A stretch of DNA of 64,000 bases from Huintestinicola sp050874005 (GCF_050874005.1 NZ_JBNMJV010000008.1:24232-88231), one strand, 5' to 3'; numbered from the stretch's first letter, positions 43,111-52,340 are shown. Numbers and translations: made by a program. The notes: a model not told the origin generated them from the letters alone.

Positions 43111-44568
43111 ATGACCATCTATTTTGAGAATAACTCCTATAAATACGAAGTCGAGGCGGTAATGAAGCTTTTCTGTCCGCTGGAAAGCTTTGAATTTGTT
43201 TTTGACGGAGAATATGACGATACGGACGACAGCCTGCTTGTTTGTGTCTCGGACAAGCTGACCGTATCCGCAAAGCTGGGCGAAAAAAAGCAGGCTGCAG
43301 AAGCACCATTATGCCCCGAAAGCGAACGGGAGCTTGCCCTCTGCCGAATGATATACACCGTAATGTCACAGCTTACGGGGGTGTCTCCCGAGTGGGGCTG
43401 TCTTACGGGTATCCGCCCCGTCAAAAAGGTGAATGTGCTTATAAGCGAGGGCTGCGATAAGGACGGGGTATACGAAAGGCTCCACGAAAAATATTTCATA
43501 AGCAGGAGAAAATCCGACCTTTCCTACCTCACCGCCATTACACAATCCCCTGCCCTCCAAAGCCTTGACCCCAAAAGCTTTTCGCTGTATGTGGCAATAC
43601 CCTTTTGCCCCTCACGCTGTTCCTACTGCTCATTTGTATCTCACTCAATACGCTCAAAGGGCGCAAAGGAGCTTATCCCGCAGTATGTGGAAATGCTTTG
43701 CAAAGAGATAGAAGAGATGGGCGAGATCCTCAAAGGAAAGAACACATTTTGCGACACCGTCTACATCGGCGGCGGCACTCCCACATCACTTTCTGCGGCG
43801 CAGATAGAAAAAATAATGAAAACTATTGAAAAAAGCATTGACATTTCCCGTATTCGTGAATATACTGTAGAAGCGGGGCGGGCGGACTCCATCACCGAAG
43901 ATAAGCTTATTGCCATACGTGATAACGGCGCCACAAGGATATCCATAAATCCTCAGACAATGCAGGACGGCGTTCTGAAAGCCATCGGCAGACAGCACAC
44001 CGCCGCTCAGTTTGAGGAGTGTTACTCACTTGCAAGGCGGCTGGGCTTTGACAACATAAACACCGACACCATTGCAGGGCTTCCCACCGATACCTTTGAG
44101 GGCTTCAAAGACACAATTGACAGGCTTATCGAACTTGACCCCGAAAGCATCACCGTTCACACCCTTACCGTAAAGCGGTCTGCGGAGCTGTTCAAAACGG
44201 CGGAGAGTTTCAGAGCGGGCTATCTCACAGACGACAGCGTTTCCCGAATGGTGAACTACGCCTTTGACAGCCTTACCGAAAAGGGATTTATGCCCTATTA
44301 CCTCTACCGTCAGAAGAATACCGTTGGGAACTTAGAGAACGTTGGCTATGCAAAGCAGGGAAAAGAGGGACTTTACAACATTTTCATTATGGAGGAGGCT
44401 CAGAATATCCTTGCCTGCGGCGCTTCAGGCTCCACAAAGCTCATAGATCCCGAAACGGGAAAAATCACAAGATATTTCAATTACAAATACCCCTACGAAT
44501 ACATATCCCGATATGAAAAAATGATGGGTTACAAGCCCCTGCTTGAAAAATTCCTTGCGGATATGTAA
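43111..44568 (+). CDS. hemZ: Radical SAM coproporphyrinogen III dehydrogenase-like protein HemZ
   Basis: A 485-residue radical SAM enzyme of the HemZ branch of the HemN family. The N-terminal ~150 residues are the HemZ-specific domain (WGCLTGIRPVKKVN). The [4Fe-4S] motif C166-x3-C170-x2-C173 lies in PFCPSRCSYC, followed by YIGGGTPTSLSA and RISINPQTM. HemZ-type proteins may oxidise coproporphyrinogen III anaerobically or act as haem chaperones; no other haem genes are in the window. Start ATG 43111 with AAGGTG upstream; GTG 43102 lacks a site. Confidence 0.9.
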   Translation: MTIYFENNSYKYEVEAVMKLFCPLESFEFVFDGEYDDTDDSLLVCVSDKLTVSAKLGEKKQAAEAPLCPESERELALCRMIYTVMSQLTGVSPEWGCLTGIRPVKKVNVLISEGCDKDGVYERLHEKYFISRRKSDLSYLTAITQSPALQSLDPKSFSLYVAIPFCPSRCSYCSFVSHSIRSKGAKELIPQYVEMLCKEIEEMGEILKGKNTFCDTVYIGGGTPTSLSAAQIEKIMKTIEKSIDISRIREYTVEAGRADSITEDKLIAIRDNGATRISINPQTMQDGVLKAIGRQHTAAQFEECYSLARRLGFDNINTDTIAGLPTDTFEGFKDTIDRLIELDPESITVHTLTVKRSAELFKTAESFRAGYLTDDSVSRMVNYAFDSLTEKGFMPYYLYRQKNTVGNLENVGYAKQGKEGLYNIFIMEEAQNILACGASGSTKLIDPETGKITRYFNYKYPYEYISRYEKMMGYKPLLEKFLADM

Positions 44569-44601
44569 ATTATGCTCAAAACTTTGAAAGGCGGTCATTT
44601 T

Positions 44602-44955
44602 ATGAACTACAATTTCGATGATTTCATTTCAGACTCCAAGGAGCTTTTCGACAAGCTCACCGTTAAGGCAAACGGCGCTGTTAACGTTTCAAAGGCATAT
44701 ATCGAAAAGGCACAGCTGAGAGTTAAGCTCAAGGATAAATACTACGATTTGGGAAAATTATGCTATGATATGCACCGCACAGGAGCGGACGAAACGGGCA
44801 ATATGAAAATTCTAATCAAGGAGATAAAAATGCTTGAAGCACAGCTTGAATACGCCGAGGAGGCAAGCGGCAAGCCAAAAATATGCAAGCTTTGCGGCGC
44901 AAAGAACAGCTCCGAAAATTCCTACTGTGCAAAGTGCGGCGAGAAGCTCGGCTAA
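44602..44955 (+). CDS. Small helical protein with C-terminal zinc ribbon
   Basis: A ~117-residue protein. The first ~85 residues are helical and charged (DDFISDSKELFDKLTVKANG, AYIEKAQLRVKLKDKYYDLG, a pattern like coiled-coil YvlB/DUF1657-type proteins) and the end is a zinc ribbon with C-KLC-GAKNSSENSYCAKC-GEKLG spacing (two CxxC pairs). Start ATG 44602 after AAAGGCGG. It follows hemZ by 33 bases on the same strand. No function can be named. Confidence 0.7.
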   Translation: MNYNFDDFISDSKELFDKLTVKANGAVNVSKAYIEKAQLRVKLKDKYYDLGKLCYDMHRTGADETGNMKILIKEIKMLEAQLEYAEEASGKPKICKLCGAKNSSENSYCAKCGEKLG

Positions 44956-44980
44956 TTGCAGGTATCGACCTGCAGCAATT
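44953..44980. repeat. Palindromic repeat after the zinc-ribbon gene
   Basis: GCAGGTATCGACCTGC core with flanking TTGC/GCAA pairing, related to the palindrome after greA and to the cores of the two MITE-like elements. Confidence 0.5.
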
Positions 44981-45043
44981 ACGTTTGTAAGTTTTGCGTG
45001 AAACTGTCAGTTTGCGGCATTTCAAAAATGATTTATAACAGGG

Positions 45044-46441
45044 GTGTTTAAAATAAAGCTTTCCAAAAATGATATCATAGAAAAACTTGAGATAACCGAT
45101 GTGACTGCCGAGGGAAACGGCGTGGGTCACATTGAAACGGAGGACGGCAGGGCGGCGGTATTCGTGTCGGGAGCGGTAACGGGAGATGTTATCAAGTGCA
45201 AAATTGTCAAGGTGCAGAAAAGCCTATGCTACGGCATTATCCTTGAGGTCATAACGCCGTCTCCCGACCGCTTTGACAGGGGCTGTGATGTTAAAAGCAC
45301 CTGCGGCGGCTGTGTTTTCCGTCACATAAGCTATGAGGCGGAGCTTAGGATAAAGGAAAATATTGTTAAAAATGCTTTTCTGCGGCTGGGAAAATTTCCC
45401 GAGGAAAGCTTTGAGTTTATGCCAATTCTTGGCTGTGAGGAGACGGACGGCTACCGCAACAAGGCACAGTACCCGGTGTCGGCGGATAAGGACGGCAAGG
45501 CGGTATGCGGCTTTTACGCCCAGCGCAGTCACAGGTTGGTTCCCTGCACAGACTGCAGGCTCCAGCCGCCTGTATTTTCGGAAATACTGAAATTCTCAAT
45601 GGAGTATGTGAACAGAAAGCACATCTCTCCCTACAACGAGCAGACTGGAACAGGTCTCCTGCGGCATATTTTTATCCGCAGGGGATATCACAGCGGCGAG
45701 ATCGCTGTGTGCTTTGTGGTGCGAAAAAATGCGGAAAGGGAGCTTCGTCCCCTGAGTGAGGAGCTTATGAAAAGGTTTCCCGATATAAAGTCGGTGACGA
45801 TGAACATAAATCCGAAAAACACCAATGTTATTATGGGGGACGAGCTTCGTACCCTGTCGGGAGCGGACGTTATCACAGACATTATGTGCGGCAATAAGAT
45901 AATCATAAGTCCCCGTTCCTTTTATCAGGTGAACACTCCGCAGGCAGAGAGACTTTATTCGGTGGCAAAGGAATTTGCGGCTCTGACGGGTGAGGAAGAT
46001 GTACTTGACCTTTACTGCGGTACGGGAACTATCGGTCTTTCTCTTGCGGACAAAGCCGGTCACGTAACGGGTGCGGAAATTATTCCCGAGGCTGTGAGAG
46101 CCGCAAGGCAGAATGCGGAGAATAATCATATTGATAACGCCGACTTCATCTGCGCCGATTCGGGACAAGCCGCAAAACAGCTTCTTGACAGCGGCAGAAA
46201 GCCCGATGTTATAGTTACCGACCCTCCGAGAAAGGGCTGTGACACGCTTACTCTGGACAGCATTGTTAAAATGTCTCCCGAGCGCATTGTTATGATATCC
46301 TGCAATCCTGCCACAGCCGCAAGGGACTGCCGTTATCTTGCAGATAACGGATATCGCCTTGTTAAAGTAAGGGCGGTGGATATGTTCCCTGCGGCGGGAC
46401 ACGTTGAATGTGCGGCGGTGATGGTACGGCAGGACAGTTGA
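45044..46441 (+). CDS. rlmD: 23S rRNA (uracil-5-)-methyltransferase, RlmD/RumA-like
   Basis: A ~465-residue SAM-dependent m5U methyltransferase. It shows an N-terminal TRAM domain (~7-70), the iron-sulphur cysteines C81, C87, C90 and C168, the SAM motif VLDLYCGTGTIGLSLA (~319-334), TDPPRKGCD and the catalytic cysteine in MISCNPATAARD. Which uridine is modified (U1939 or U747 type, or tRNA) is not settled. The start is uncertain: GTG 45044 overlaps its own AGGGG, whereas ATA 45053 lies 8 bases beyond it and would give the family-like N-terminus KLSKNDIIEKLEITD. Confidence 0.9.
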   Translation: MFKIKLSKNDIIEKLEITDVTAEGNGVGHIETEDGRAAVFVSGAVTGDVIKCKIVKVQKSLCYGIILEVITPSPDRFDRGCDVKSTCGGCVFRHISYEAELRIKENIVKNAFLRLGKFPEESFEFMPILGCEETDGYRNKAQYPVSADKDGKAVCGFYAQRSHRLVPCTDCRLQPPVFSEILKFSMEYVNRKHISPYNEQTGTGLLRHIFIRRGYHSGEIAVCFVVRKNAERELRPLSEELMKRFPDIKSVTMNINPKNTNVIMGDELRTLSGADVITDIMCGNKIIISPRSFYQVNTPQAERLYSVAKEFAALTGEEDVLDLYCGTGTIGLSLADKAGHVTGAEIIPEAVRAARQNAENNHIDNADFICADSGQAAKQLLDSGRKPDVIVTDPPRKGCDTLTLDSIVKMSPERIVMISCNPATAARDCRYLADNGYRLVKVRAVDMFPAAGHVECAAVMVRQDS

Positions 46442-46464
46442 TCGACAAGCCGCAGAAATTTTTA

Positions 46465-46523
46465 AACAGCACAGCTCTTTTCGGCAGAATTTTTTCCGAA
46501 AGGGGCTGTGCTGTTACGATTTT
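46465..46523 (+). terminator. Terminator of rlmD
   Basis: AACAGCACAGC (46465-46475) and GCTGTGCTGTT (46505-46515) plus inner TTTTCGG/CCGAAA pairs form a long stem; a weak T run (ATTTTTA) follows. Confidence 0.75.
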
Positions 46524-46534
46524 TACACAGGTGG

Positions 46535-46545
46535 GGTGGTATAAT
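46535..46545 (+). promoter_or_regulatory. Extended -10 promoter of the ATP-grasp gene
   Basis: TATAAT (46540-46545) preceded by TGG; no good -35 box. Confidence 0.45.
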
Positions 46546-46570
46546 AAGGCAAAATAGGAGGGATTTCTGA

Positions 46571-47308
46571 ATGAAAGTTTATGTGCAATCCTTTGCAAAC
46601 GGTGTGCCACATAATTATAACTGTATGAACGCATATCAGGGCTTTCGTGAAATGGGTTTTGAGGTCATTACATTTTCAGACTTAAATGCTATTGAGGGCA
46701 GAAACCGTGAAGATGTTGTGGTGGCATATGTAGACGCTGTACGAAAATGTCTCGGCAGTTTCGGAATAATCGCCCCCGAGATGGATTATCCCGAAGAACT
46801 TTCGGGATATCTTGGAAGAAAGATATGGCAGACCAAACTAAGTCAGGTCAGCAATTTCCCCGAAAGATGGCCAATATTCGTAAAGCCCCTTGAGGATAAG
46901 CAGTTTACGGGAGTTGTTGTCCGTTCAGCAAAGGAGCTTATTGGCTGCGGTATTTATGGTGAAGATCAGGACGTGTACTGCTCGGAGATAGTGGAGTTTG
47001 CCGCTGAGTGGCGGTGCTTTGTCAGATACGGCAAGATACTTGATGTACGTCCCTACAAGGGTGACTGGCGGCTTCATTTTGACCCCGATGTAATAAGCAA
47101 TGCTGTCAGGGATTTTTCCTCTGCACCTAATGGCTATGCCATAGATTTCGGACTGACTAAGGACGGAAGGACTCTGCTTATTGAGGTCAATGACGGTTAT
47201 TCTCTCGGCTGTTATGGGCTGTATTATCTTGATTACGCAAAGCTTTTAGCTGCAAGATGGGCTGAGCTTACCGGTACGGAGGATGAATGTGCGTTTGATA
47301 TTCAGTAA
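46571..47308 (+). CDS. ATP-grasp (R2K clade, DUF4343-like) protein
   Basis: A 245-residue protein of the short ATP-grasp type. The fold is suggested by WPIFVKPLEDKQFTGVVVRSAKEL (ATP-binding Lys), VYCSEIVEFAAEWRCFVRYGKILDVRPYKG (R2K arginine/lysine cluster) and the metal-binding end GRTLLIEVNDGYSLGCYG. R2K ATP-grasps are often linked to peptide-tagging or phage-related amide-bond formation. No partner gene is adjacent, so the substrate is unknown. GGAGGG precedes the ATG; its own promoter and terminator make it a single-gene unit. Confidence 0.78.
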   Translation: MKVYVQSFANGVPHNYNCMNAYQGFREMGFEVITFSDLNAIEGRNREDVVVAYVDAVRKCLGSFGIIAPEMDYPEELSGYLGRKIWQTKLSQVSNFPERWPIFVKPLEDKQFTGVVVRSAKELIGCGIYGEDQDVYCSEIVEFAAEWRCFVRYGKILDVRPYKGDWRLHFDPDVISNAVRDFSSAPNGYAIDFGLTKDGRTLLIEVNDGYSLGCYGLYYLDYAKLLAARWAELTGTEDECAFDIQ

Positions 47309-47330
47309 TATCTCAAAGCTGATAAAATAT

Positions 47331-47369
47331 GACTCTCCCCGCACAACGGCAGGGAGAGCCGTATTTTTT
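47331..47369 (+). terminator. Terminator of the ATP-grasp gene
   Basis: CTCTCCC / GGGAGAG arms (47333-47339, 47352-47358) and six T. Confidence 0.8.
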
Positions 47370-47386
47370 ATTTATATGAAAGAACA

Positions 47387-48913
47387 TCAATAATACATAA
47401 TGACCGGCGTGCCCCTCTCAACCATCTCGTAAAGAGTTTTGACCTCGTCCTTTTTCATATTGATACAGCCGTGGGAGCCGTTGGTGAGATAGATGTTTCC
47501 GCCGTAAGCCGAGCGGCTGAGGTCGTGGAAGCCGATGCCCTCGAAGCTTATTCTCATAAAGTAAGCGCACTTTGCGGTGTAGGAGCCGTCAGCGGCTCTC
47601 ATAGTGTAATTGGTGCTCTTGGTGTAAACGCTGTAAACGCCCTCGGGAGTTTTGCGCTTGGGGTCGCTTGCCTTGCCCGAAACTATCTGTCCCGTCTCGA
47701 ATTTCAGCTCGCCGTTCTGATAGTACCACATATGCTGTGCGGAAAGGTCTACCTCGATATAGGTGTTTCCGATATCGCCATCGGCAGAACGTGCGGAGTC
47801 AAAGCCACGATAGGTATATCCCGTATCAAGCTGCACATATACAGGCTCAACGGTAACAGATTCACCCTTGTCTATGTATTCCAGCAGCTTTTCCACAGTC
47901 TTTTCCCTGTCCGTCCACCAGCCGTACTGACCTGTGGAATATCTGCCCTGGCTCATTGTTATCTCGCCCCTGTTTGTGGTCTTGAACTTGCGGGCGGTCA
48001 TAAAGGTGTCGTACTTTTCAGCAAGAGAATCTACGTATTTTTCAACCTTGCTTCTGTCGATAGTGCCGCCGTCCTGCATCCATTCGTAGACCATTGCGCC
48101 TGTCAGCTCCTCGGTGGTATATCCGAAATCGTAGGTTATCACATAGTTGAATTTGTTGTTCAGGTCGTCAAGATTTCCCTCAAGATCGGCGGCAAATATC
48201 TTGGGGTCCTCATAACAGCCGCCTTCCTCAAGGTCAACGGTGAAATTGCCCTTTGCAGCTTCGGAAAGAACATATTCCGCAAGCTTTTTTTCATCGGGCT
48301 TGTCGCCGTAGACTTCGTCCTTGATGTAGTAACCGTTTTCGCCGTGAACCAGCTTTGCGTCCTCGGTGGCGGTGCTTCCCCAGGAGGTTCTGGTGAGAAG
48401 CCTTTTCAGCTTGGTTTCATCATAGGAGGGCTTTGTCTCGGTCTCATAATAGGATTCGTTAAAATAGGAGAACAGCCAGCCGCTGTGGCTTACGCTGCGG
48501 TATATCTCGCCTATCTCGCCGAAAACATCATAGGAATAATCAAAATCCGAAGGACTGAACACCTTTTCCTCGCCGTTTCGCTCTATGACCGTAATGCCTT
48601 TGGGAACGCACTCCGCCTGAACCAGAGCCGCCGCCTCGGAAATGTTCTTCTTGCTGACATCAGCGCCGTTTATGTATGTGTTGGGGAGGAATTTCCCCAT
48701 TGAAGCCGCCCAGCCCCCGAAATAGATCGCCGCAAGGGCAGCCACAGCTGCTACCGAAGCGATGATGATGATCTTTTTCTTATGCCGGAGCCTCGCCTTT
48801 GCCGCCGCTTCCTTTTTCCCTGCAATGGCTGCGGAGATAAGGCTTGCGGTCTCGCTGTCTATGCTGTAGTCGCCTGTATCGGCAGACTGATTTTTCTCTT
48901 TTAAATCTTCCAT
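47387..48913 (-). CDS. L,D-transpeptidase (YkuD) with N-terminal peptidoglycan-binding-like region
   Basis: A ~508-residue bitopic enzyme that makes 3-3 cross-links or anchors wall proteins. A cytoplasmic head (~1-45) and one membrane segment (~47-68) precede an extracytoplasmic region with PG_binding_4-type repeats (~75-335), then the YkuD domain (~370-508) with GIGFHDLSRSAYGG and the catalytic S-H-G-C-I-N-M. Start chosen: ATG 48913 with AAGGAACAGGGAG upstream; an in-frame TTG lies 21 bases earlier. Confidence 0.92.
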   Translation of the reverse strand: MEDLKEKNQSADTGDYSIDSETASLISAAIAGKKEAAAKARLRHKKKIIIIASVAAVAALAAIYFGGWAASMGKFLPNTYINGADVSKKNISEAAALVQAECVPKGITVIERNGEEKVFSPSDFDYSYDVFGEIGEIYRSVSHSGWLFSYFNESYYETETKPSYDETKLKRLLTRTSWGSTATEDAKLVHGENGYYIKDEVYGDKPDEKKLAEYVLSEAAKGNFTVDLEEGGCYEDPKIFAADLEGNLDDLNNKFNYVITYDFGYTTEELTGAMVYEWMQDGGTIDRSKVEKYVDSLAEKYDTFMTARKFKTTNRGEITMSQGRYSTGQYGWWTDREKTVEKLLEYIDKGESVTVEPVYVQLDTGYTYRGFDSARSADGDIGNTYIEVDLSAQHMWYYQNGELKFETGQIVSGKASDPKRKTPEGVYSVYTKSTNYTMRAADGSYTAKCAYFMRISFEGIGFHDLSRSAYGGNIYLTNGSHGCINMKKDEVKTLYEMVERGTPVIMYY

Positions 48914-49180
48914 TTCTCCCTGTTCCTTTTTCAAATATAAATATACGATTTTATCATATCATTATTTATTACAGTTGTCAATAGAAATTTTTATACATAC
49001 CGGGAAATATTGGTCTGTACAGATATAAATTATAAATGCCCTCTGTTTTTCCGCAGAATTTCACAAAAAATACACATATACGTGTTATAATAAGCTTATG
49101 GTAATTATGACCCGAAAAAACAAAGAGAAAGCAGGGAATGTGTGAAAATCAAAACTTTCACGAAAGGATGATCATAATAT

Positions 49181-49867
49181 ATGGAAAAAAACAGGATACT
49201 CATCGTGGACGATGAAAAAAACATCAGAAACGTTATCAGCGAATACGCAAAATTCGACGGATTTGAGACCGTTGAAGCCGCAGACGGAATGGAAGCTGTT
49301 GAGCTTTGCCGCAAAGAGGATTTCGACCTTATAATTATGGACATTATGATGCCGAAGCTTGACGGCTACTCCGCAGTAAAGGAAATACGCAAGACAAAGC
49401 AGACTCCCGTTATTATGCTCTCCGCAAGGGGCGAGGAATACGACAAGCTTTTCGGATTTGAGATAGGCGTGGACGATTACGTTACAAAGCCCTTTTCACC
49501 AAAGGAGCTTCTTGCAAGGATAAGAGCGGTCATAAAAAGAAGCGCTCCCACAGAGACTGACGAAAGCAAGCAGACCCTTACCTTTGAGGGACTTGAGATA
49601 GATATGTCGGGCAGAGTGGTAAAGGTGGACGGCGTTCCTGCCGCTCTCACGCCAAAGGAATATGACCTGCTTTTCTATCTTGTCCGCAACAAAGGCATTG
49701 CGCTCTCCCGTGAAAAGCTTCTTGAAGAGGTATGGGGCTACGATTTCTACGGCGACGACCGCACCGTTGACACCCATATCAAAATGCTGAGAAATTCTCT
49801 GGGAGAATACCGCAAATTCATCATCACTCTGAGAGGAATGGGCTACAAGTTCGATGGCGGAAAGTAA
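49181..49867 (+). CDS. OmpR/PhoB-family response regulator
   Basis: A 228-residue two-component regulator. The receiver domain has acidic pocket DDE (~8-10), phospho-acceptor D in IIMDIMMPKLDG (~53) and K in VTKPFSP (~102). The C-terminal winged helix (~130-226) ends with the family-like RTVDTHIKMLRNSLGEYRKFI-TLRGMGYKF. It overlaps its kinase gene by 14 bases. AAAGGATG precedes the ATG. Confidence 0.95.
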   Translation: MEKNRILIVDDEKNIRNVISEYAKFDGFETVEAADGMEAVELCRKEDFDLIIMDIMMPKLDGYSAVKEIRKTKQTPVIMLSARGEEYDKLFGFEIGVDDYVTKPFSPKELLARIRAVIKRSAPTETDESKQTLTFEGLEIDMSGRVVKVDGVPAALTPKEYDLLFYLVRNKGIALSREKLLEEVWGYDFYGDDRTVDTHIKMLRNSLGEYRKFIITLRGMGYKFDGGK

Positions 49868-51302
49868 AAAACAGACTCTGAAAAAAAGTCTCCGCAGTAT
49901 CCGCTTTACGGTATGGATATACTTTGCCATTTTCATAATAAGTATCCTGATAATGATATGGATATCCTTTACCGTTTCTCTCGAAGCTACCTACCGCACG
50001 GAGAAAACCAGCGATATCACATCTATCGCCAACTATATCCTGACCCAATGGGGAGAAGAAGGCTTTACCACAGATGCCCTTGACAGGATAGCCCACGACA
50101 ACGACACCTGCGTGCTTATACAGGACCGCTACGGGTTAAGCGTATATTCCTATGACGTTATGGGAAAAAACTGCCTGCTCCACAGCAGCGGCACATCTCT
50201 TGCAAAATACCGCAAGCTTGCCTATGAAAGCCCTACGGGGATATATTATGCCGAGATAAAAAACTCCCGCTTTGAAAACAACACCCTTATGTTTGCAATG
50301 CTCATAGGCACAAAGGAAAAGCCCACAGGCTACCTGATGCTTAATACCTCTCTCGAGCCGCTGGAGTCTACCGTTGATATCCTCCGTGTGCAGATGCTTC
50401 AGGTGAGCCTTGCAATGCTGGTGCTGGCATTCGGCATATCCATATTCCTTTCAAGTCTTGTGGCAACGCCTATCGTCCGTATCACCCGCTCCGCCGAGAA
50501 GCTGGCTCAGGGAGATTATAACGTTAAATTCAACGGCAGAGGCTACACCGAGACCGAGCAGCTTGCAGAAACTCTTAACTATGCCTCCAATGAGATAACA
50601 AAGGTGGATACAATGCGCCGTGACCTTATGGCGAACATCTCCCACGACCTGCGCACTCCTCTTACTATGGTGAAGGCGTATGCGGAGATGATACGTGACC
50701 TTTCCGGAGACGACCCCGTAAAGCGTGACGAGCATTTAGGCATAATCATTGAGGAAAGCGACCGTCTTGCCGCACTTGTAAACGACATTATGGACCTTAC
50801 CAAGCTGGAAAACGGCAGCACAGAGCTTAACAAGGAGCCTTTCTGCGTTGGCAGCAGGCTAAAGGAGATAATGACGAGATACACCCTTCTTTCCGAGCGT
50901 GACGGCTACAAATTCTATGTCAGCGCCGACGAGGAAGCCTGGGGAGAGGCGGATCTTATCAAATTCGACCAGATAATCTACAACCTTGTAAACAACGCCG
51001 TAAACTATTCCGGCGAGGAAAAATCCATTTATATTATGGAAATTTGCACTCCCAAAACCATTCAGATATCCGTTACGGATACAGGTGAAGGCATTGACAA
51101 GGAGCTTATGCCCCTTATCTTCGACCGCTACTACCGTGCCGAGAAGCACAAGCGTGAGGTCATAGGAACGGGCTTAGGTCTTTCCATCGTCAAGCAGATA
51201 TTCATTCTTCACGGCTTCAAATTCGGAGTTAAATCCGAGGAAGGCGTGGGAAGCACCTTCTGGTTTGAGATGGACAGGGTGAAAAAACCCGGGGAAAAAT
51301 AA
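49854..51302 (+). CDS. Membrane sensor histidine kinase
   Basis: A 482-residue kinase: membrane segments at ~17-42 and ~180-203 flank an extracytoplasmic sensor (~45-178), followed by HAMP (~205-255), the HisKA box ANISHDLRTPLTMVKAYAE (phospho-His ~270) and the ATPase domain (NLVNNAVNYSG, DTGEGI, GTGLGLSIVK). Overlapping the regulator gene indicates a fixed pair. The signal is unknown; the layout resembles envelope-stress and antibiotic-sensing kinases. Confidence 0.94.
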   Translation: MAESKKQTLKKSLRSIRFTVWIYFAIFIISILIMIWISFTVSLEATYRTEKTSDITSIANYILTQWGEEGFTTDALDRIAHDNDTCVLIQDRYGLSVYSYDVMGKNCLLHSSGTSLAKYRKLAYESPTGIYYAEIKNSRFENNTLMFAMLIGTKEKPTGYLMLNTSLEPLESTVDILRVQMLQVSLAMLVLAFGISIFLSSLVATPIVRITRSAEKLAQGDYNVKFNGRGYTETEQLAETLNYASNEITKVDTMRRDLMANISHDLRTPLTMVKAYAEMIRDLSGDDPVKRDEHLGIIIEESDRLAALVNDIMDLTKLENGSTELNKEPFCVGSRLKEIMTRYTLLSERDGYKFYVSADEEAWGEADLIKFDQIIYNLVNNAVNYSGEEKSIYIMEICTPKTIQISVTDTGEGIDKELMPLIFDRYYRAEKHKREVIGTGLGLSIVKQIFILHGFKFGVKSEEGVGSTFWFEMDRVKKPGEK

Positions 51303-51309
51303 ACATAGC

Positions 51310-51352
51310 AAAACCGCCTGCCGCAATTCACACATTGCAGCAGGCGGTTTTT
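51310..51352 (+). terminator. Terminator of the two-component operon
   Basis: AAAACCGCCTGC / GCAGGCGGTTTT arms (51310-51321, 51340-51351) with inner GCAAT/ATTGC pairs. It may also act for the convergent gene. Confidence 0.88.
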
Positions 51353-51362
51353 GGTTTATGAG

Positions 51363-52340
51363 TTATTCGCTTTCTTCATCTGTTTCGGAAGTATCCTCTG
51401 TTTCTGCTTCTGTATCAGCTTCGGTTTCTTCGGCTTCTGTATCAGCTTCGCTTTCACTTCCGCTTTCCTCCGACGAGCCTTCAGTCTCATTTTCCTCGGC
51501 GAGCTTGTCGGCAAGCTTGTCGATCTTGCCCTTTACGTCCTCAATGGTGTTGAAGATGGGATATTCAATGGAGAAATAGGTGTAGCTCCAGCTTCCGTCC
51601 GCTATATCGTACACAAGCTGACCATTCTCCTCGGCAAGATTTTTGGCTTCGTCAAAGTAGACCTCGCCGTTTATTATCATCTTGGTGCCGCTCCACTCGC
51701 AGTCAAACTCCACAGGCTTGGGAGCCTGCTTTACAAGCTTTTTAATGGTGGTGTCCATCTTGATAAAGCCCTTGTCCACATCAAGAGTGTTGGGCTGGAC
51801 ATATACGCAGAGCTTTCCCGTGGACTTGTTCTGAACGTCAAGAACGTAGTACCTGAACGCACCCGAGGGGGAAACGCCCCTTTCGATAAGCGTATCGGTA
51901 GTAGTCACTCTGAACACGTTCATCACAAGGAAAAAGGCAATTCCGCCCAGTATGTACATCAGCAGAAATATGGTTCCAAAAATGGTTTTCGCCGTTTCGT
52001 TCATATGACAGCAGAAGAAGCCGAACAGCGTAACCACCGCCGCAGGCAAAAGCAGCGGCCAGTTTCCCCAGTCTAAAAGCAGCAATGGGAAGAACAGCAC
52101 CATATTCACCATACCGTAAATGCAGGTAAGAGGCGATTTCCTTGTGTACAGAAACAGCAGGCACATCAGAGCCGAGAATATCGAGCCTACTATAGCAAAT
52201 TCCTTTCGGCTCACGTATTCGATATCGTAGAAAAATACGTTGTAATCGAAATACGCCAGCACAATGGAATAAGCCACGCCAAGTATGCTCACTCCGATAC
52301 GGAACCATTTGTTGGTAACGACCGTCATAAATTTACTCAT
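51363..52340 (-). CDS. Polytopic membrane protein with acidic Ser/Thr/Glu tail
   Basis: A 325-residue protein with about five membrane segments in the first ~150 residues (~12-30, ~47-66, ~72-90, ~93-112, ~120-143), an extracytoplasmic-looking mixed domain (~150-270) and a 45-residue low-complexity acidic tail (repeats of EADTEAE and TEDTSE). I do not recognise the family. The tail is repetitive in DNA too (cttc/tgt/atc triplet patterns), so its length may vary between strains. It has a convergent neighbour and no clear operon. Confidence 0.65.
   Translation of the reverse strand: MSKFMTVVTNKWFRIGVSILGVAYSIVLAYFDYNVFFYDIEYVSRKEFAIVGSIFSALMCLLFLYTRKSPLTCIYGMVNMVLFFPLLLLDWGNWPLLLPAAVVTLFGFFCCHMNETAKTIFGTIFLLMYILGGIAFFLVMNVFRVTTTDTLIERGVSPSGAFRYYVLDVQNKSTGKLCVYVQPNTLDVDKGFIKMDTTIKKLVKQAPKPVEFDCEWSGTKMIINGEVYFDEAKNLAEENGQLVYDIADGSWSYTYFSIEYPIFNTIEDVKGKIDKLADKLAEENETEGSSEESGSESEADTEAEETEADTEAETEDTSETDEESE

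Noticed and set aside
47471..48703. 410-codon open frame on the plus strand
   Set aside because: It lies wholly antisense to the L,D-transpeptidase gene, whose YkuD motifs are intact, and has no ribosome binding site or recognisable domain.
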